Assembly (NCBI GenBank): GCA_014896455.1 | Contig: JADBKJ010000006.1 | Location: 1-64,000 of the forward strand | DNA length: 64,000 nucleotides | Reading direction: 5' to 3' | Source: Thermoanaerobacter sp. | Lineage (GTDB): Bacteria; Bacillota; Thermoanaerobacteria; Thermoanaerobacterales; Thermoanaerobacteraceae | In this document: positions 1 through 10,356 of the stretch, piece after piece | Layout: every line of letters begins with the position of its first letter | How positions within the stretch are numbered: the first letter of the stretch is position 1 | Translations under genes and position numbers: made by a program | Notes under the pieces: generated by a model | The model's input: only the letters and a program-made list of their open reading frames with translations | Databases searched by the model: none | What the model was told of the DNA's origin: nothing

Positions 1-64
1 TTATGGAAAGAGGAAAAAATCTGTTGACAGGTGAAAAGGTTTTTGATAAAATGAAACTGAACAA

Positions 65-78
65 CCAAAACGTTTTGG
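65..78. promoter_or_regulatory. LacI-family operator-like palindrome CCAAAACGTTTTGG
   Basis: Perfect 14-bp palindrome just upstream of a LacI regulator ORF; related palindrome at 1120-1139. Confidence 0.7.
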
Positions 79-94
79 AAAAGGTGGATAGTAA

Positions 95-1105
95 ATGGCG
101 GTTACAATAAAGGATATAGCGAAATATGCGGGTGTATCTGTTACAACGGTTTCAAGAGCTTTAAACGGATATCCGGATGTAAGCGAAGAAACCCGTGAAA
201 GAATTAAAAAAATAGCGGAACAACTTAATTATACTCCAAATTCTCTTGCAAGAGGGCTTGTTACAAATAAGACTCATACAGTTGGCTTGGTTGTTTCTGA
301 ATTAATAAAACCTGGGGCGTATCATCCTTTCTTCCTCGAAGTGCTTGCAGGTATAAAAGCAGGATTAAAGAAAGATAAATACGACCTTATACTTTTTACT
401 GTAGACCCGGAAAGCCAAGATGCCACTTCCTATGAGAAGCTTTGCAATGACAGAAAAGTGGAAGGGGCTATTGTAGAAGGCTTAAGATTGAGTGACCCTT
501 ACATTAAAGAAATAAAGAAAACACAAATTCCCACTGTTTTGATTGATATACCAATACTGACTGATAAAGTGGGATATGTAAGTTCGGATAATGTTCAGGC
601 AGCTTTTGAAGCTACAAGCTATCTTATAAAGTTAGGACATAGAAATATTGGATTTATAAATGGGCATGATGATGCGGCTGTAAGTTTTGAAAGGTTAGAA
701 GGTTATAAAAAAGCTCTTAAAAAAAATAATATACCTTACAAAGAGGAATATGTAGTTTTTGATGATTTTACTCAAGAAGGTGGATATAATTCTTTTAAGA
801 TGTTGGTTTTTGAACATCCGGAAATAACTGCTGTATTTCATGCTTCTGATTTGATGGCAATAGGGTCTTTCAAAGCAGCAAAAGACTTAGGGATGAAAGT
901 ACCTGATGACATCTCTATTGTAGGTTTTGACGATATTGAACTTGCATCCCTCATTACTCCTGGACTTACTACTATAAGACAAGATACTTTTAAAATGGGA
1001 TATAATGCAGCAAAACATCTTTTATCTATTATAAAAGGGGAAAAGCCTCAGCATATATTAATACCTCATAAACTTGTAATTAGAGATTCAGCTAGAAAGA
1101 TATGA
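95..1105 (+). CDS. LacI family transcriptional regulator
   Basis: MAVTIKDIAKYAGVSVTTVSRALNG HTH plus periplasmic-binding-like effector domain. Confidence 0.95.
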   Translation: MAVTIKDIAKYAGVSVTTVSRALNGYPDVSEETRERIKKIAEQLNYTPNSLARGLVTNKTHTVGLVVSELIKPGAYHPFFLEVLAGIKAGLKKDKYDLILFTVDPESQDATSYEKLCNDRKVEGAIVEGLRLSDPYIKEIKKTQIPTVLIDIPILTDKVGYVSSDNVQAAFEATSYLIKLGHRNIGFINGHDDAAVSFERLEGYKKALKKNNIPYKEEYVVFDDFTQEGGYNSFKMLVFEHPEITAVFHASDLMAIGSFKAAKDLGMKVPDDISIVGFDDIELASLITPGLTTIRQDTFKMGYNAAKHLLSIIKGEKPQHILIPHKLVIRDSARKI

Positions 1106-1119
1106 TTTTTTTTAAAAAG

Positions 1120-1139
1120 TATCCAAAACGTTTCGGATA
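1120..1139. promoter_or_regulatory. LacI-family operator-like palindrome TATCCAAAACGTTTCGGATA
   Basis: Near-palindrome sharing CCAAAACGTTT with 65-78, upstream of kojP. Confidence 0.65.
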
Positions 1140-1168
1140 GAATTTTTGGTAAGGATGGAGGTATATAA

Positions 1169-3495
1169 GTGGTAAACCACATGTTTTTAGAGGATGTAAA
1201 CAATTTAATAAGTGATGACAAATGGCTTATTTTCCAAAATGAGTATAATACAGAGGTAAATTCTCGATATGAGACCCTTTTTACACTTACAAATGGTTAC
1301 ATGGGCGTAAGGGGTACTTTTGAGGAAGGAAGCGATGGAGAAAGGTCGGGAAATTTTATTGCAGGAATTTTTGACAAGTCAGATGCGCAGGTTAGAGAAA
1401 TAGTAAATGCTCAAAATTGGCTGAGAATAAAGTTGTATGTTGAAGGTGAAGAATTAAGTTTGGATAAATGCCAGTTGATAGAATTTAAAAGAATTCTTGA
1501 TATGAAAAAAGGTATTCTATTTAGGAGTATGTTGATAAAAGACAGCAAAGATAGAATTACTCGAATTGAGGGATACAGGTTTATAAGCCGTAGCGACCTT
1601 CATCGTTCTGCAATTAAGCTATTTGTAACACCTGTAAATTACAGTGGTGTTGTAGGTATAGAGAGCATTATTGATGGGACTGTTTTAAATTCAGCAGATA
1701 GCCCAAAGTATAGAGTAAAGCATTTGAAAGTGGCTAACAATAGTAGTCTAAGTAAAAATGGAGTTTATCTTGAAACAGCAACTGTTGACGATGATACCCG
1801 CATAGCAACAGGTAGTACAGTGAGGATATATCATCATGAAGATGAAGAAAAAAATAACGTAGCTAAATTTAAAAGGTTTTTGCCTTTAGGTGAGAGAAGT
1901 ATTGAGTACTTTGAGTTTGACGGTATAGAGAGCAAAACAGTAGTAATTGACAAATTTGTAATAACTTATACCTCTAGAGACGTAAGAAAAGACCTGTTAA
2001 AGACGACGGTGGAAAAAGAACTCTTTGCTTTTGCTGGAGAAGGTATTGACAAAGAACTTAAGAGACATATTGAGGTATATGAAGAACTATGGTCTGTTGC
2101 AGATATAAATATTGAAGGGGATGAAGAAGCAGATAAAGCTTTGCGTTTTAATATTTTTCATCTCATGAGTTCTGCCAATGAAAATGACCCCCTGGTAAGT
2201 ATTGCTGCGAAAGCTCTTCATGGTGAGGGATACAAAGGTCACGTATTTTGGGATACTGAGATATTTATGCTTCCCTTTTTCATATATGTGTATCCGCAGG
2301 CAGCTAGAACACTTTTGATGTACAGGTACAATATGCTTGATGCAGCAAGAAAAAATGCGACTTTAAATGGATATAAAGGAGCACAATATCCTTGGGAATC
2401 TGCAGACACAGGAGAGGAAGAGACACCTAAATGGGGATTTGATTACAAAGGAAACCCTGTAAGGATATGGACAGGAGATTTAGAGCATCATATAACTGCT
2501 GATATAGCTTTTGCAGTGTGGGAGTATTTTAGAGCGACAGAGGATATTGAGTTTATGTTGAATTATGGTGCAGAAATCATTTTTGAGACTGCAAGGTTTT
2601 GGGTATCTAGATGTGAATATGTAAAAGAATTAGATAGGTATGAAATAAACAATGTCATAGGTCCTGACGAATTTCATGAACATGTTGATAATAATGCTTA
2701 TACTAATTACCTTGCAAAATGGAATATTAAAAAGGGACTTGAACTAATCAATATGTTAAAAGAAAAATACCACGAACATTATCATGCTATATCAAACAAG
2801 ATATGTTTGACAAACGAGGAAATAGAAAAGTGGAAAAAAGTTAAAGAAAAAATATATATACCTTATGAGAAAAGCAAAAAGCTCATTGAACAATTTGAAG
2901 GCTATTTTGATAAAAAAGATTATGTCATTGATAAATTTGATGAAAACAATATGCCTATATGGCCTGAAGGTTTGATATAACGAGATTGGGTGATACACAG
3001 CTTATTAAACAGGCTGACGTTGTTATGTTGATGCTTTTGTTAGGTGAGGAATTTGACGAAGAGACCAAAAGAATCAATTACGAATATTATGAAAAGCGGA
3101 CTATGCACAAGTCTTCTTTAGGTCCAAGTATGTATGCCATTATGGGGTTAAAAGTAGGGGACCACAAAAACGCATACCAGTCTTTTATGAGAAGTGCCAA
3201 TGTGGACCTTGTGGACAATCAGGGGAACACTAAAGAAGGTTTGCATGCTGCATCAGCTGGTGGTACATGGCAAGTAGCTGTTTTTGGATTTGGCGGAATG
3301 GAAATTGACAAAGAAGGGATATTAAATATAAATCCGTGGCTGCCAGAAAAATGGGACAAACTTTCCTATAAAGTATTCTGGAAAGGTAATTTAATTGAGG
3401 TAATTGTTACAAAAGAGGATGTGTCAGTAAAAAAATTAGAAGGAAAAGGAAATATAAAAGTAAAGGTAAAAGGGAAAGAGATTACGTTACAATAG
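1169..3495 (+). pseudogene. kojP: Kojibiose phosphorylase (GH65) split by a -1 frameshift near 2972-2980
   Basis: ORFs 1169-2980 and 2986-3495 are consecutive parts of one GH65 phosphorylase; adding one T in ggtttgatataacg restores ...PEGFDITRLGDTQLIKQADVV... Confidence 0.85.
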
Positions 3496-3638
3496 TCAAA
3501 AAGGTACAGGCAGGTGGTAACCTGCTATACCTTAAAATAAATTGATTGAGTTTTAAGGGGGGATAAGTGAAGTTGAAGTAAAATTTTAAGTCCTCAATCA
3601 AATATTTTACTATAAAATTATGAAAGGGGAAAGTGGTA

Positions 3639-4901
3639 ATGAGTAAAAAACTTTTAAGCATCTTTGTTTTGACGATCTTTGTATTAGCTACTGTTTTAAC
3701 TGGTTGTTCATCCAGTAAAAATAATACCTCCAGTGGCAATGAGACAAATACACAAAAACAAGAGACGGTGAAACCAGTTACTATAAAATTAGGTATGTGG
3801 TCTTCATCCCCAGCGGAAAAGAAGATAGTGGATGACCAAATAGCTAAGTTTAAAGAAAAATATCCAAATATAGATGTGCAAATTGAGACAATTGTGGGAG
3901 ATTACATGCAAAAATTGCAAACAGAACTGGCGTCAAATACAGCACCAGACATATTCTATCTTGACAGCATGCCTGCACCACAGCTTATGTCTTCAGGAGT
4001 TTTAGAGCCATTAGATGATTATATTAAGAAATACAATGTGGATGTAAATGATTTCGAACCTGCTTTGCTTTCCGCTTTTCAGTGGGAAGGAAAAACTTAT
4101 GGTTTGCCAAAGGATTTCAATACTTTAGCTTTGTTTTACAACAAAGACATGTTTAAAGAGGTTGGAATAAATGAGCCTCCAAAAACATGGGAGGAATTAA
4201 GAGATGTAGCTAAAAAGTTGACAAAAGACGGTGTCAAAGGTTTGGTTTTATCAGCAGACCTTGCAAGATTTGATGCTTTTATAAATCAAAATGGCGGTTC
4301 AGTATATCAAGATGGAAAAGTTACTTTAAATCTTCCTCAAAATGCACAAGCTCTTGATTTTTATGTAGGCCTCATTACAAAAGACAAAGTTGCTGACACA
4401 CCACAAAACATGGGAGAAGGCTGGAATGGAGATGCTTTTGCTGCTAAAAAAGCTGCAATGGCAATAGAAGGTGGCTGGATGATACCATTCCTCAAAGAAA
4501 AAGCTCCTGATTTAAACTATGGTATAGCAGAGCTTCCAGCAGGAAAGCAAAAATCTACAATGGCTTTCACTGTTGCATATGTGATGAATAAAAACAGCCA
4601 ACATAAAGATGAGGCATTTAAGCTTATTGAATTTTTAACCGGTAAAGAAGGACAGCAATTTGTAGTAGATTCAGGTCTTGCACTTCCATCGAGAAAGTCT
4701 ATGCAAGAAGGATTTAAGGAGAAATATCCTGACAGAGCTGCCTTTGTAGATGGTGCTTCCTATGCAGTACCATGGCAGTTTGGCTTGTATGGCACAAAGG
4801 TAGTAGATGCGGCTAATAAAGCCTGTGAAGCATTAATAATGAAGCAAATAAGTAGTGCTCAACAAGCTCTTGACAATGCACAAAAGGAAGTTGGACAATA
4901 A
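3639..4901 (+). CDS. Sugar ABC transporter substrate-binding lipoprotein
   Basis: Lipobox LTGCSS, family 1 SBP fold; ATG at 3639. Confidence 0.93.
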   Translation: MSKKLLSIFVLTIFVLATVLTGCSSSKNNTSSGNETNTQKQETVKPVTIKLGMWSSSPAEKKIVDDQIAKFKEKYPNIDVQIETIVGDYMQKLQTELASNTAPDIFYLDSMPAPQLMSSGVLEPLDDYIKKYNVDVNDFEPALLSAFQWEGKTYGLPKDFNTLALFYNKDMFKEVGINEPPKTWEELRDVAKKLTKDGVKGLVLSADLARFDAFINQNGGSVYQDGKVTLNLPQNAQALDFYVGLITKDKVADTPQNMGEGWNGDAFAAKKAAMAIEGGWMIPFLKEKAPDLNYGIAELPAGKQKSTMAFTVAYVMNKNSQHKDEAFKLIEFLTGKEGQQFVVDSGLALPSRKSMQEGFKEKYPDRAAFVDGASYAVPWQFGLYGTKVVDAANKACEALIMKQISSAQQALDNAQKEVGQ

Positions 4902-4909
4902 TTTAAACA

Positions 4910-4941
4910 AGCAGCACCTTACTAAAATAAGGTGCTGCAAT
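4910..4941 (+). terminator. Intergenic hairpin between SBP and permease
   Basis: gcagcaccttactaaaataaggtgctgc. Confidence 0.6.
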
Positions 4942-4976
4942 TATGATTTTTTAAGGTTGAAGGGAAGGATGTATTT

Positions 4977-5876
4977 ATGGAAGCTAAAATGACTATGAAA
5001 AAGAGGTATTTATACGAAGCTTTGTCAGGGTATGCTTTTGTGTTACCTTTTATTGCTTCGATATCTATTTTTTTGATAGGACCATTAATTTATGCTTTTA
5101 TTATAAGTTTTAAAGAATTTTCTTTTTTAAATCCTGAAGCAAGCCGATGGGTTGGATTTGCAAATTATATAAAGTTATTTAGCGACCCGACATTTAAAAG
5201 GGCTCTTTTAAATACAACACTTTATTCTTTAGGAGTAGTGCCAACACAGCTAATTATTGCCTTAATACTAGCATTAATTGTAAATTCGAATATTAAAGGT
5301 AAAACATTTTTTAGAGTTGCCTATTATATACCAACTGTTACATCCACAGTTGCAGTTTCTGTAATATTTTTATATCTATTTAAAGCAGATGGTTTAGTTA
5401 ATGCTTTGTTAGCTAAATTTGGCATACAAGGACCTGCTTGGTTTAATGATGTAAGGTTTGCGCTTCCTTCTATCATGATGATGGCGATATGGTCTTCTGT
5501 AGGTAATTACATGGTGATTTTTCTTGCTGGATTACAGGATATACCATCAGAATTGTACGAGGCGGCGGAAGTAGATGGAGCTAATAAATTTCAAAGGTTT
5601 TTCAAAATTACCCTTCCAATGTTGAGGCCAATAGTGTTTTTTAATCTAGTAATGTCATTAATTGGTACTTTTCAGGTTTTTGACCAAGCCTATGTAGTAT
5701 CGCAAGGGACTGGTGGGCCTCTTGATGCTACAATGACAGTCGTGCTGGATATATATAGGACAGGCTTTAGAGATTTTAACATGGGTTACGCTTCAGCTAT
5801 GGCTTTTGCATTATTTGTAATAATCTTGATATTGACTCTTATACAGCGAAAGCTTTTCAAAGAAGAAACCTATTAG
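4977..5876 (+). CDS. Sugar ABC transporter permease (MalF-like)
   Basis: EAAEVDGANKFQRFFKITLPML EAA motif, multiple TM segments. Confidence 0.93.
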   Translation: MEAKMTMKKRYLYEALSGYAFVLPFIASISIFLIGPLIYAFIISFKEFSFLNPEASRWVGFANYIKLFSDPTFKRALLNTTLYSLGVVPTQLIIALILALIVNSNIKGKTFFRVAYYIPTVTSTVAVSVIFLYLFKADGLVNALLAKFGIQGPAWFNDVRFALPSIMMMAIWSSVGNYMVIFLAGLQDIPSELYEAAEVDGANKFQRFFKITLPMLRPIVFFNLVMSLIGTFQVFDQAYVVSQGTGGPLDATMTVVLDIYRTGFRDFNMGYASAMAFALFVIILILTLIQRKLFKEETY

Positions 5877-5889
5877 GAGGTGGCAATAG

Positions 5890-6699
5890 ATGAAAAAGGT
5901 GTTGCGGCTTTTATTTTATATCGTTGTAGTAGGATATGCAGTAATTACACTTGGTCCTTTTATATGGTCTATAATAACATCTCTAAAACCCACCAGTGAA
6001 TTAAATACTTTTGCTGTAAATATAAAACATTTAACTTTAGATAACTATAAAATGATAATTACAAAATTTCCTTTTTTAAGGTGGTTTATAAATAGTGCTA
6101 TAGTTGCAGCTATAGTGACGTTTGGCAATATCCTGTTTAATTCTATGGCAGGGTATGCACTTGCAAGAATAAATTTTCCTGGAAGAAATTTGTTGTTTAT
6201 GGTTGTGCTTGCTCTCATGATGGTACCAGGACAGGTAGTGATGGTGCCAACTTATATCCTTCTCAGCAAATTAGGCTGGGTGAACACTTACATGGGCCTT
6301 ACAATTCCATTTTTGACTAGTAATTTTGGAATATTTTTAATGAGGCAATTTTTCTTGTCTCTTCCCAAAGAGTTAGAAGAAGCAGCTACAATTGACGGTT
6401 TGTCACGATTTGGGATTTTCTTTAAAATAGTTTTGCCTTTGTCTAAACCTGCTCTTGCAACTCAATTCATTTTTATGTTTACTGGCAATTGGAATAGTTT
6501 CTTGTGGCCTAGCCTCTTGACATCCAGTGATGATATGTATACACTGCCGGTAGGACTTAATTCCTTTTACGGCCAATACTATCAATTTTGGAATCAGGTA
6601 ATGGCAGGAGCTATACTTTTGACATTACCGACTATATTAATATTCTTAATATTCCAGAGATATTTTGTAAAAGGAATATCTACAACGGGATTAAAATAA
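5890..6699 (+). CDS. Sugar ABC transporter permease (MalG-like)
   Basis: EEAATIDGLSRFGIFFKIVLPLSKPAL EAA motif. Confidence 0.93.
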   Translation: MKKVLRLLFYIVVVGYAVITLGPFIWSIITSLKPTSELNTFAVNIKHLTLDNYKMIITKFPFLRWFINSAIVAAIVTFGNILFNSMAGYALARINFPGRNLLFMVVLALMMVPGQVVMVPTYILLSKLGWVNTYMGLTIPFLTSNFGIFLMRQFFLSLPKELEEAATIDGLSRFGIFFKIVLPLSKPALATQFIFMFTGNWNSFLWPSLLTSSDDMYTLPVGLNSFYGQYYQFWNQVMAGAILLTLPTILIFLIFQRYFVKGISTTGLK

Positions 6700-6720
6700 A
6701 CGTTACGAAGGAGGAATAAA

Positions 6721-7368
6721 ATGGCAAGATATTGTGGAGTAATTTTTGATTTAGATGGTGTTATTACAGATACTGCAAGGTATCACTATTTAGCATGGAA
6801 AAAACTTGCTGATGAGTTAGAGATATATTTTGATGAAGTCATCAATGAGAGGTTAAAAGGTGTAAGCCGTCTACAATCTTTAGAGATAATTTTAGAAAAA
6901 AGTGATAAAAAATATTCTCAAGAAGAAAAAGAATATTATGCAAATAAAAAGAATGAGTATTATAAAGAGATGATAAAAAAAATTACACCTGAGGATTTAT
7001 TGCCAGGAGTGGAGAGATTCATCGAAGAGCTTAAAAAACGAGGTATTAAAATAGCAATTGCATCTGTCAGCAAAAATGCTTTTACTGTAGTTGAAAATTT
7101 AAAAATAAGAGATCAGTTTGACTATATAGTGGATGCAAATGAAATTAAGCATGGAAAACCTGACCCTGAGATATTTTTAAATGCAGCGAAGCATCTCGGG
7201 ATTTTCCCGGAGAAGTGCATTGGAATAGAAGATTCTGCTGCAGGCATCACTGCAATAAAAAAAGCAGGAATGTTTGCAGTAGGAGTGGGCAATCCTGAAA
7301 CAGTAAAAGAAGCAGACTTAATTTTAAAGGATTTAAGTGAAGCAGATAAAATATTAGAATTGCTGTAG
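6721..7368 (+). CDS. pgmB: Beta-phosphoglucomutase
   Basis: FDLDGVITDTARYHYLAWKKLA; context beside GH65 phosphorylases. Confidence 0.93.
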   Translation: MARYCGVIFDLDGVITDTARYHYLAWKKLADELEIYFDEVINERLKGVSRLQSLEIILEKSDKKYSQEEKEYYANKKNEYYKEMIKKITPEDLLPGVERFIEELKKRGIKIAIASVSKNAFTVVENLKIRDQFDYIVDANEIKHGKPDPEIFLNAAKHLGIFPEKCIGIEDSAAGITAIKKAGMFAVGVGNPETVKEADLILKDLSEADKILELL

Positions 7369-7373
7369 TGTGG

Positions 7374-7407
7374 AAATATTCCCCTGTGTTTTGGGGAATA
7401 TTTTTTA
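7374..7407 (+). terminator. Intrinsic terminator after pgmB
   Basis: aatattcccctgtgttttggggaatatttttta. Confidence 0.8.
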
Positions 7408-7449
7408 TAAAAACTCTTGCATTTTTAAAAGAATCGTAATATAATATAG

Positions 7450-7465
7450 CTGTAAGCGGTTACAG
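7450..7465. promoter_or_regulatory. LacI-family operator-like palindrome CTGTAAGCGGTTACAG
   Basis: Palindrome upstream of the second LacI gene; variant at 8521-8544. Confidence 0.7.
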
Positions 7466-7488
7466 TAAATTAAGAAAAGGGTGTCAAA

Positions 7489-8502
7489 ATGGCGACAATA
7501 GACGATGTGGCAAAATTAGCAGGTGTTTCTATTGCAACTGTTTCGAGAGTTTTTAATAATAGCCCTTTAGTAAGTGAAAAAGCAAGGCAAAAGGTTTTAA
7601 AAGCGGCAGAAGAGCTGGGATATAAACCCAGTATGCCAGCCAGAAGCCTGGCGATGAAGAAAACAAACACTATAGGGTTAATTGTGCCTGATATATCAAA
7701 CCCTTACTATGCAGAAGTAGTAAGAGGTATTGAAGATGTCTGCAATATTTATAAATACAATATTACTTTGTGCAATGCAGACAATAAAAGAGAAAAAGAA
7801 TTTCAATATATAGAAATGCTAAAAAATCGGTGGGTTGATGGAATAATATTTCACTGTGACTATTTTTCAAAAGAGCATTATGAAGTCTTTAAAAACGACA
7901 ATATAAAGGTGGTACTTGCAGGAAGAACAACAAAATTTGATGTGCCTTATGTAGGGATTGACAATTTTAAAGCGGCTTATGATGCAGTGAATTATTTGGT
8001 ATCGTTAGGCCACAAGAGGATTGGAATTATTCATGGCCCTCTTGATGACATGAAAGAGACAATAGATAGCGTAGACAGGCTAAAAGGGTACAAGCAAGCT
8101 CTTATTGATAATGGGTTACCAATTTATGATAAATTTATTAAAGAAGCAAATTTTAAGTATAAAGGCGGATATAATGCAGCGATGGAAATGCTAAAAGGCG
8201 AAATGAGACCTACTGCTATTTTTGCGATAAGTGATATTATGGCAATGGGAGCAATAAATGCGGTGTTTGACAGTGGACTTTCATGTCCTGAAGATATTTC
8301 TGTGATGGGTTTTGATAATATTGACTTGTCAGAAGCTACAAGGCCTTCTCTTACGACTGTATCACAGCCTATGTATGAAATAGGGGCTGTTGCAGCTAGA
8401 ATGCTTATAAAAATGTTAAATGGGGAAGAAATTGATGATTATCAAATAATTTTAAAACACAAAATTGTGGTAAGAAATTCTTGTATGTCTTCAAAAAAAT
8501 GA
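7489..8502 (+). CDS. LacI family transcriptional regulator
   Basis: MATIDDVAKLAGVSIATVSRVFNNSPLVSEKARQKV. Confidence 0.95.
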   Translation: MATIDDVAKLAGVSIATVSRVFNNSPLVSEKARQKVLKAAEELGYKPSMPARSLAMKKTNTIGLIVPDISNPYYAEVVRGIEDVCNIYKYNITLCNADNKREKEFQYIEMLKNRWVDGIIFHCDYFSKEHYEVFKNDNIKVVLAGRTTKFDVPYVGIDNFKAAYDAVNYLVSLGHKRIGIIHGPLDDMKETIDSVDRLKGYKQALIDNGLPIYDKFIKEANFKYKGGYNAAMEMLKGEMRPTAIFAISDIMAMGAINAVFDSGLSCPEDISVMGFDNIDLSEATRPSLTTVSQPMYEIGAVAARMLIKMLNGEEIDDYQIILKHKIVVRNSCMSSKK

Positions 8503-8520
8503 AAGTTGTTTTATTTTTTT

Positions 8521-8544
8521 AAAATTGTAAGCGCTTACAATTTT
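8521..8544. promoter_or_regulatory. Perfect 24-bp operator-like palindrome AAAATTGTAAGCGCTTACAATTTT
   Basis: Exact inverted repeat upstream of permease operon. Confidence 0.75.
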
Positions 8545-8596
8545 AAAGCATGAAAAGCGCAGTGAAAATTTTAAGCTTAGGAAAGGAGAATATGAC

Positions 8597-9454
8597 ATGG
8601 CTTATGTAAACTTCGTAAAGAAATACAAACTTGAAATTGCCATGGTTTTACCATTACTATTATATATTTTGGGTTTTACTGTATACCCTATTATTCAAAC
8701 TATTACTTTAAGTTTTCAAGACCAGTATACTAAAGCATTCACATTGGCAAATTATAAAGAGATTATAGGAAAAACAGAATTTAAAAATGCTTTTTTCAAT
8801 ACCATAGCTCTTACATTTATAAGCCTCACTTTGGAAATGACTGCAGGCCTCGTCATTGCGCTTATTTTAAAAAGGAATTTTAAAGGAAAAGGGCTTTTGA
8901 GGTCTTTAATGCTAGTACCAATGGGGGTACCTACTCTTGTGTCAGGTGTTGCGATGACCTATATTTTTGGGTTGTACGGTTATTTTAATGCGCTTTTGCA
9001 AAAACTACACATTATTGAAATGCCTATAGATTGGGCAAGTGGCGGTCTTAAGACATTACTTATGGTTTCTGTAGCTGATATGTGGAAAGTTACTCCGATA
9101 GTTATACTTTTGCTTTTGGCTGGGCTTGAAAGTATACCAGATGAAGTTTATGAAGCTTCCAATATTGACGGGGCAACTGCATGGCAAACTTTTAAATATG
9201 TAACATTGCCACTTTTAAAGCCCTCTATCACGATGGCCTTGATATTAAGAGCGATAGATGCTTTTAGAATATTTGAACTTGTACTTGTTCTTGCAGGCCG
9301 TGCTACTCCTGTTATTTCTACTTTTGCGTATGATGAGTATAATAATTATGCAAATGCTTATACATCTGCGGCAGCATCTACAATATTGCTCCTGATAATA
9401 ACAGTATTTATAGTAGGTTACTTGAAAATAGCTGGTACTAAGGAGGAACAATGA
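8597..9454 (+). CDS. Sugar ABC transporter permease
   Basis: EASNIDGATAWQTFKYVTLPLLKPS. Confidence 0.92.
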   Translation: MAYVNFVKKYKLEIAMVLPLLLYILGFTVYPIIQTITLSFQDQYTKAFTLANYKEIIGKTEFKNAFFNTIALTFISLTLEMTAGLVIALILKRNFKGKGLLRSLMLVPMGVPTLVSGVAMTYIFGLYGYFNALLQKLHIIEMPIDWASGGLKTLLMVSVADMWKVTPIVILLLLAGLESIPDEVYEASNIDGATAWQTFKYVTLPLLKPSITMALILRAIDAFRIFELVLVLAGRATPVISTFAYDEYNNYANAYTSAAASTILLLIITVFIVGYLKIAGTKEEQ

Positions 9455-10284
9455 TGAGAAAAATAGATATTAGTGAAAAGATTTCAAATGCAGCGTATAT
9501 CCCAATAGCTATAATAGCGGCAATATTTATGATTATACCAGTATATATACTTTTTATAACTTCTTTTGCAGTGCCAAGTGATATATTAAAGCCTCATCCA
9601 GACTTTTTCATCACTCGCTTTACTTTGGACCATTGGAAAGACGTATTTCTTTCAGGAAATATATGGCCTCCTTTTAAGAAAAGTTTTGTAGTGGCAACAA
9701 TGACTACCATCATCGCAATTATAATAGCTGCTCCAGCGGCTTATGTTATAGCGAGGATGCCATCGAAAGTAAAATACGCAGTAGTATTATCACTATTTTT
9801 TACAAGGATGTTTCCTGATGTAGGTATTGCTCTTCCGATAGCAGTTCAGTTTATAAAATTAAATTTAATGGACACTTATCTAGGATTAGTTATGGCACAC
9901 CTTATTGTAAATTTACCTTTTGCAGCATGGATATTGGTTGGAACTTTTGAGACAATACCAAAAGACTTAGAAGAAGCTGCATTGGTTGATGGAACAAGTA
10001 AATTGACGGCATTGATGAGGATTATAATGCCGATTGCACTTCCTGGTATAGCTGTTACTGCTATATTTGTGTGGCTGAATTCCTGGAATGAATTTACTTA
10101 TGCTCTCTACTTGACTATTTCAGACAGGACTTTGCCTCTTCAAACTTACTATTATGTTCAAAGAGGAGGAATTTTTGATTCTGCCACATATGCGGCAATA
10201 CTCACAATCCCTGTAATGCTTGTGACATTCTTCTTGCAAAAGTACATGAAGAGTGGTTATCTTGCAGGGGCTGTTAAAGGTTAG
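9451..10284 (+). CDS. Sugar ABC transporter permease
   Basis: EEAALVDGTSKLTALMRIIMPIALPG. Confidence 0.92.
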   Translation: MMRKIDISEKISNAAYIPIAIIAAIFMIIPVYILFITSFAVPSDILKPHPDFFITRFTLDHWKDVFLSGNIWPPFKKSFVVATMTTIIAIIIAAPAAYVIARMPSKVKYAVVLSLFFTRMFPDVGIALPIAVQFIKLNLMDTYLGLVMAHLIVNLPFAAWILVGTFETIPKDLEEAALVDGTSKLTALMRIIMPIALPGIAVTAIFVWLNSWNEFTYALYLTISDRTLPLQTYYYVQRGGIFDSATYAAILTIPVMLVTFFLQKYMKSGYLAGAVKG

Positions 10285-10356
10285 CATATACGTATCCGAA
10301 TTTTTCGGATACTGTATATATAAAAAAATTAAATTTTAAGGAGGTTTTCTGAAGTT

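Noticed and set aside
10290-10320. gtatccgaatttttcggatac as a third LacI operator
   Set aside because: Lacks the central CG operator core and fits a short intergenic hairpin equally well; undecidable from sequence.
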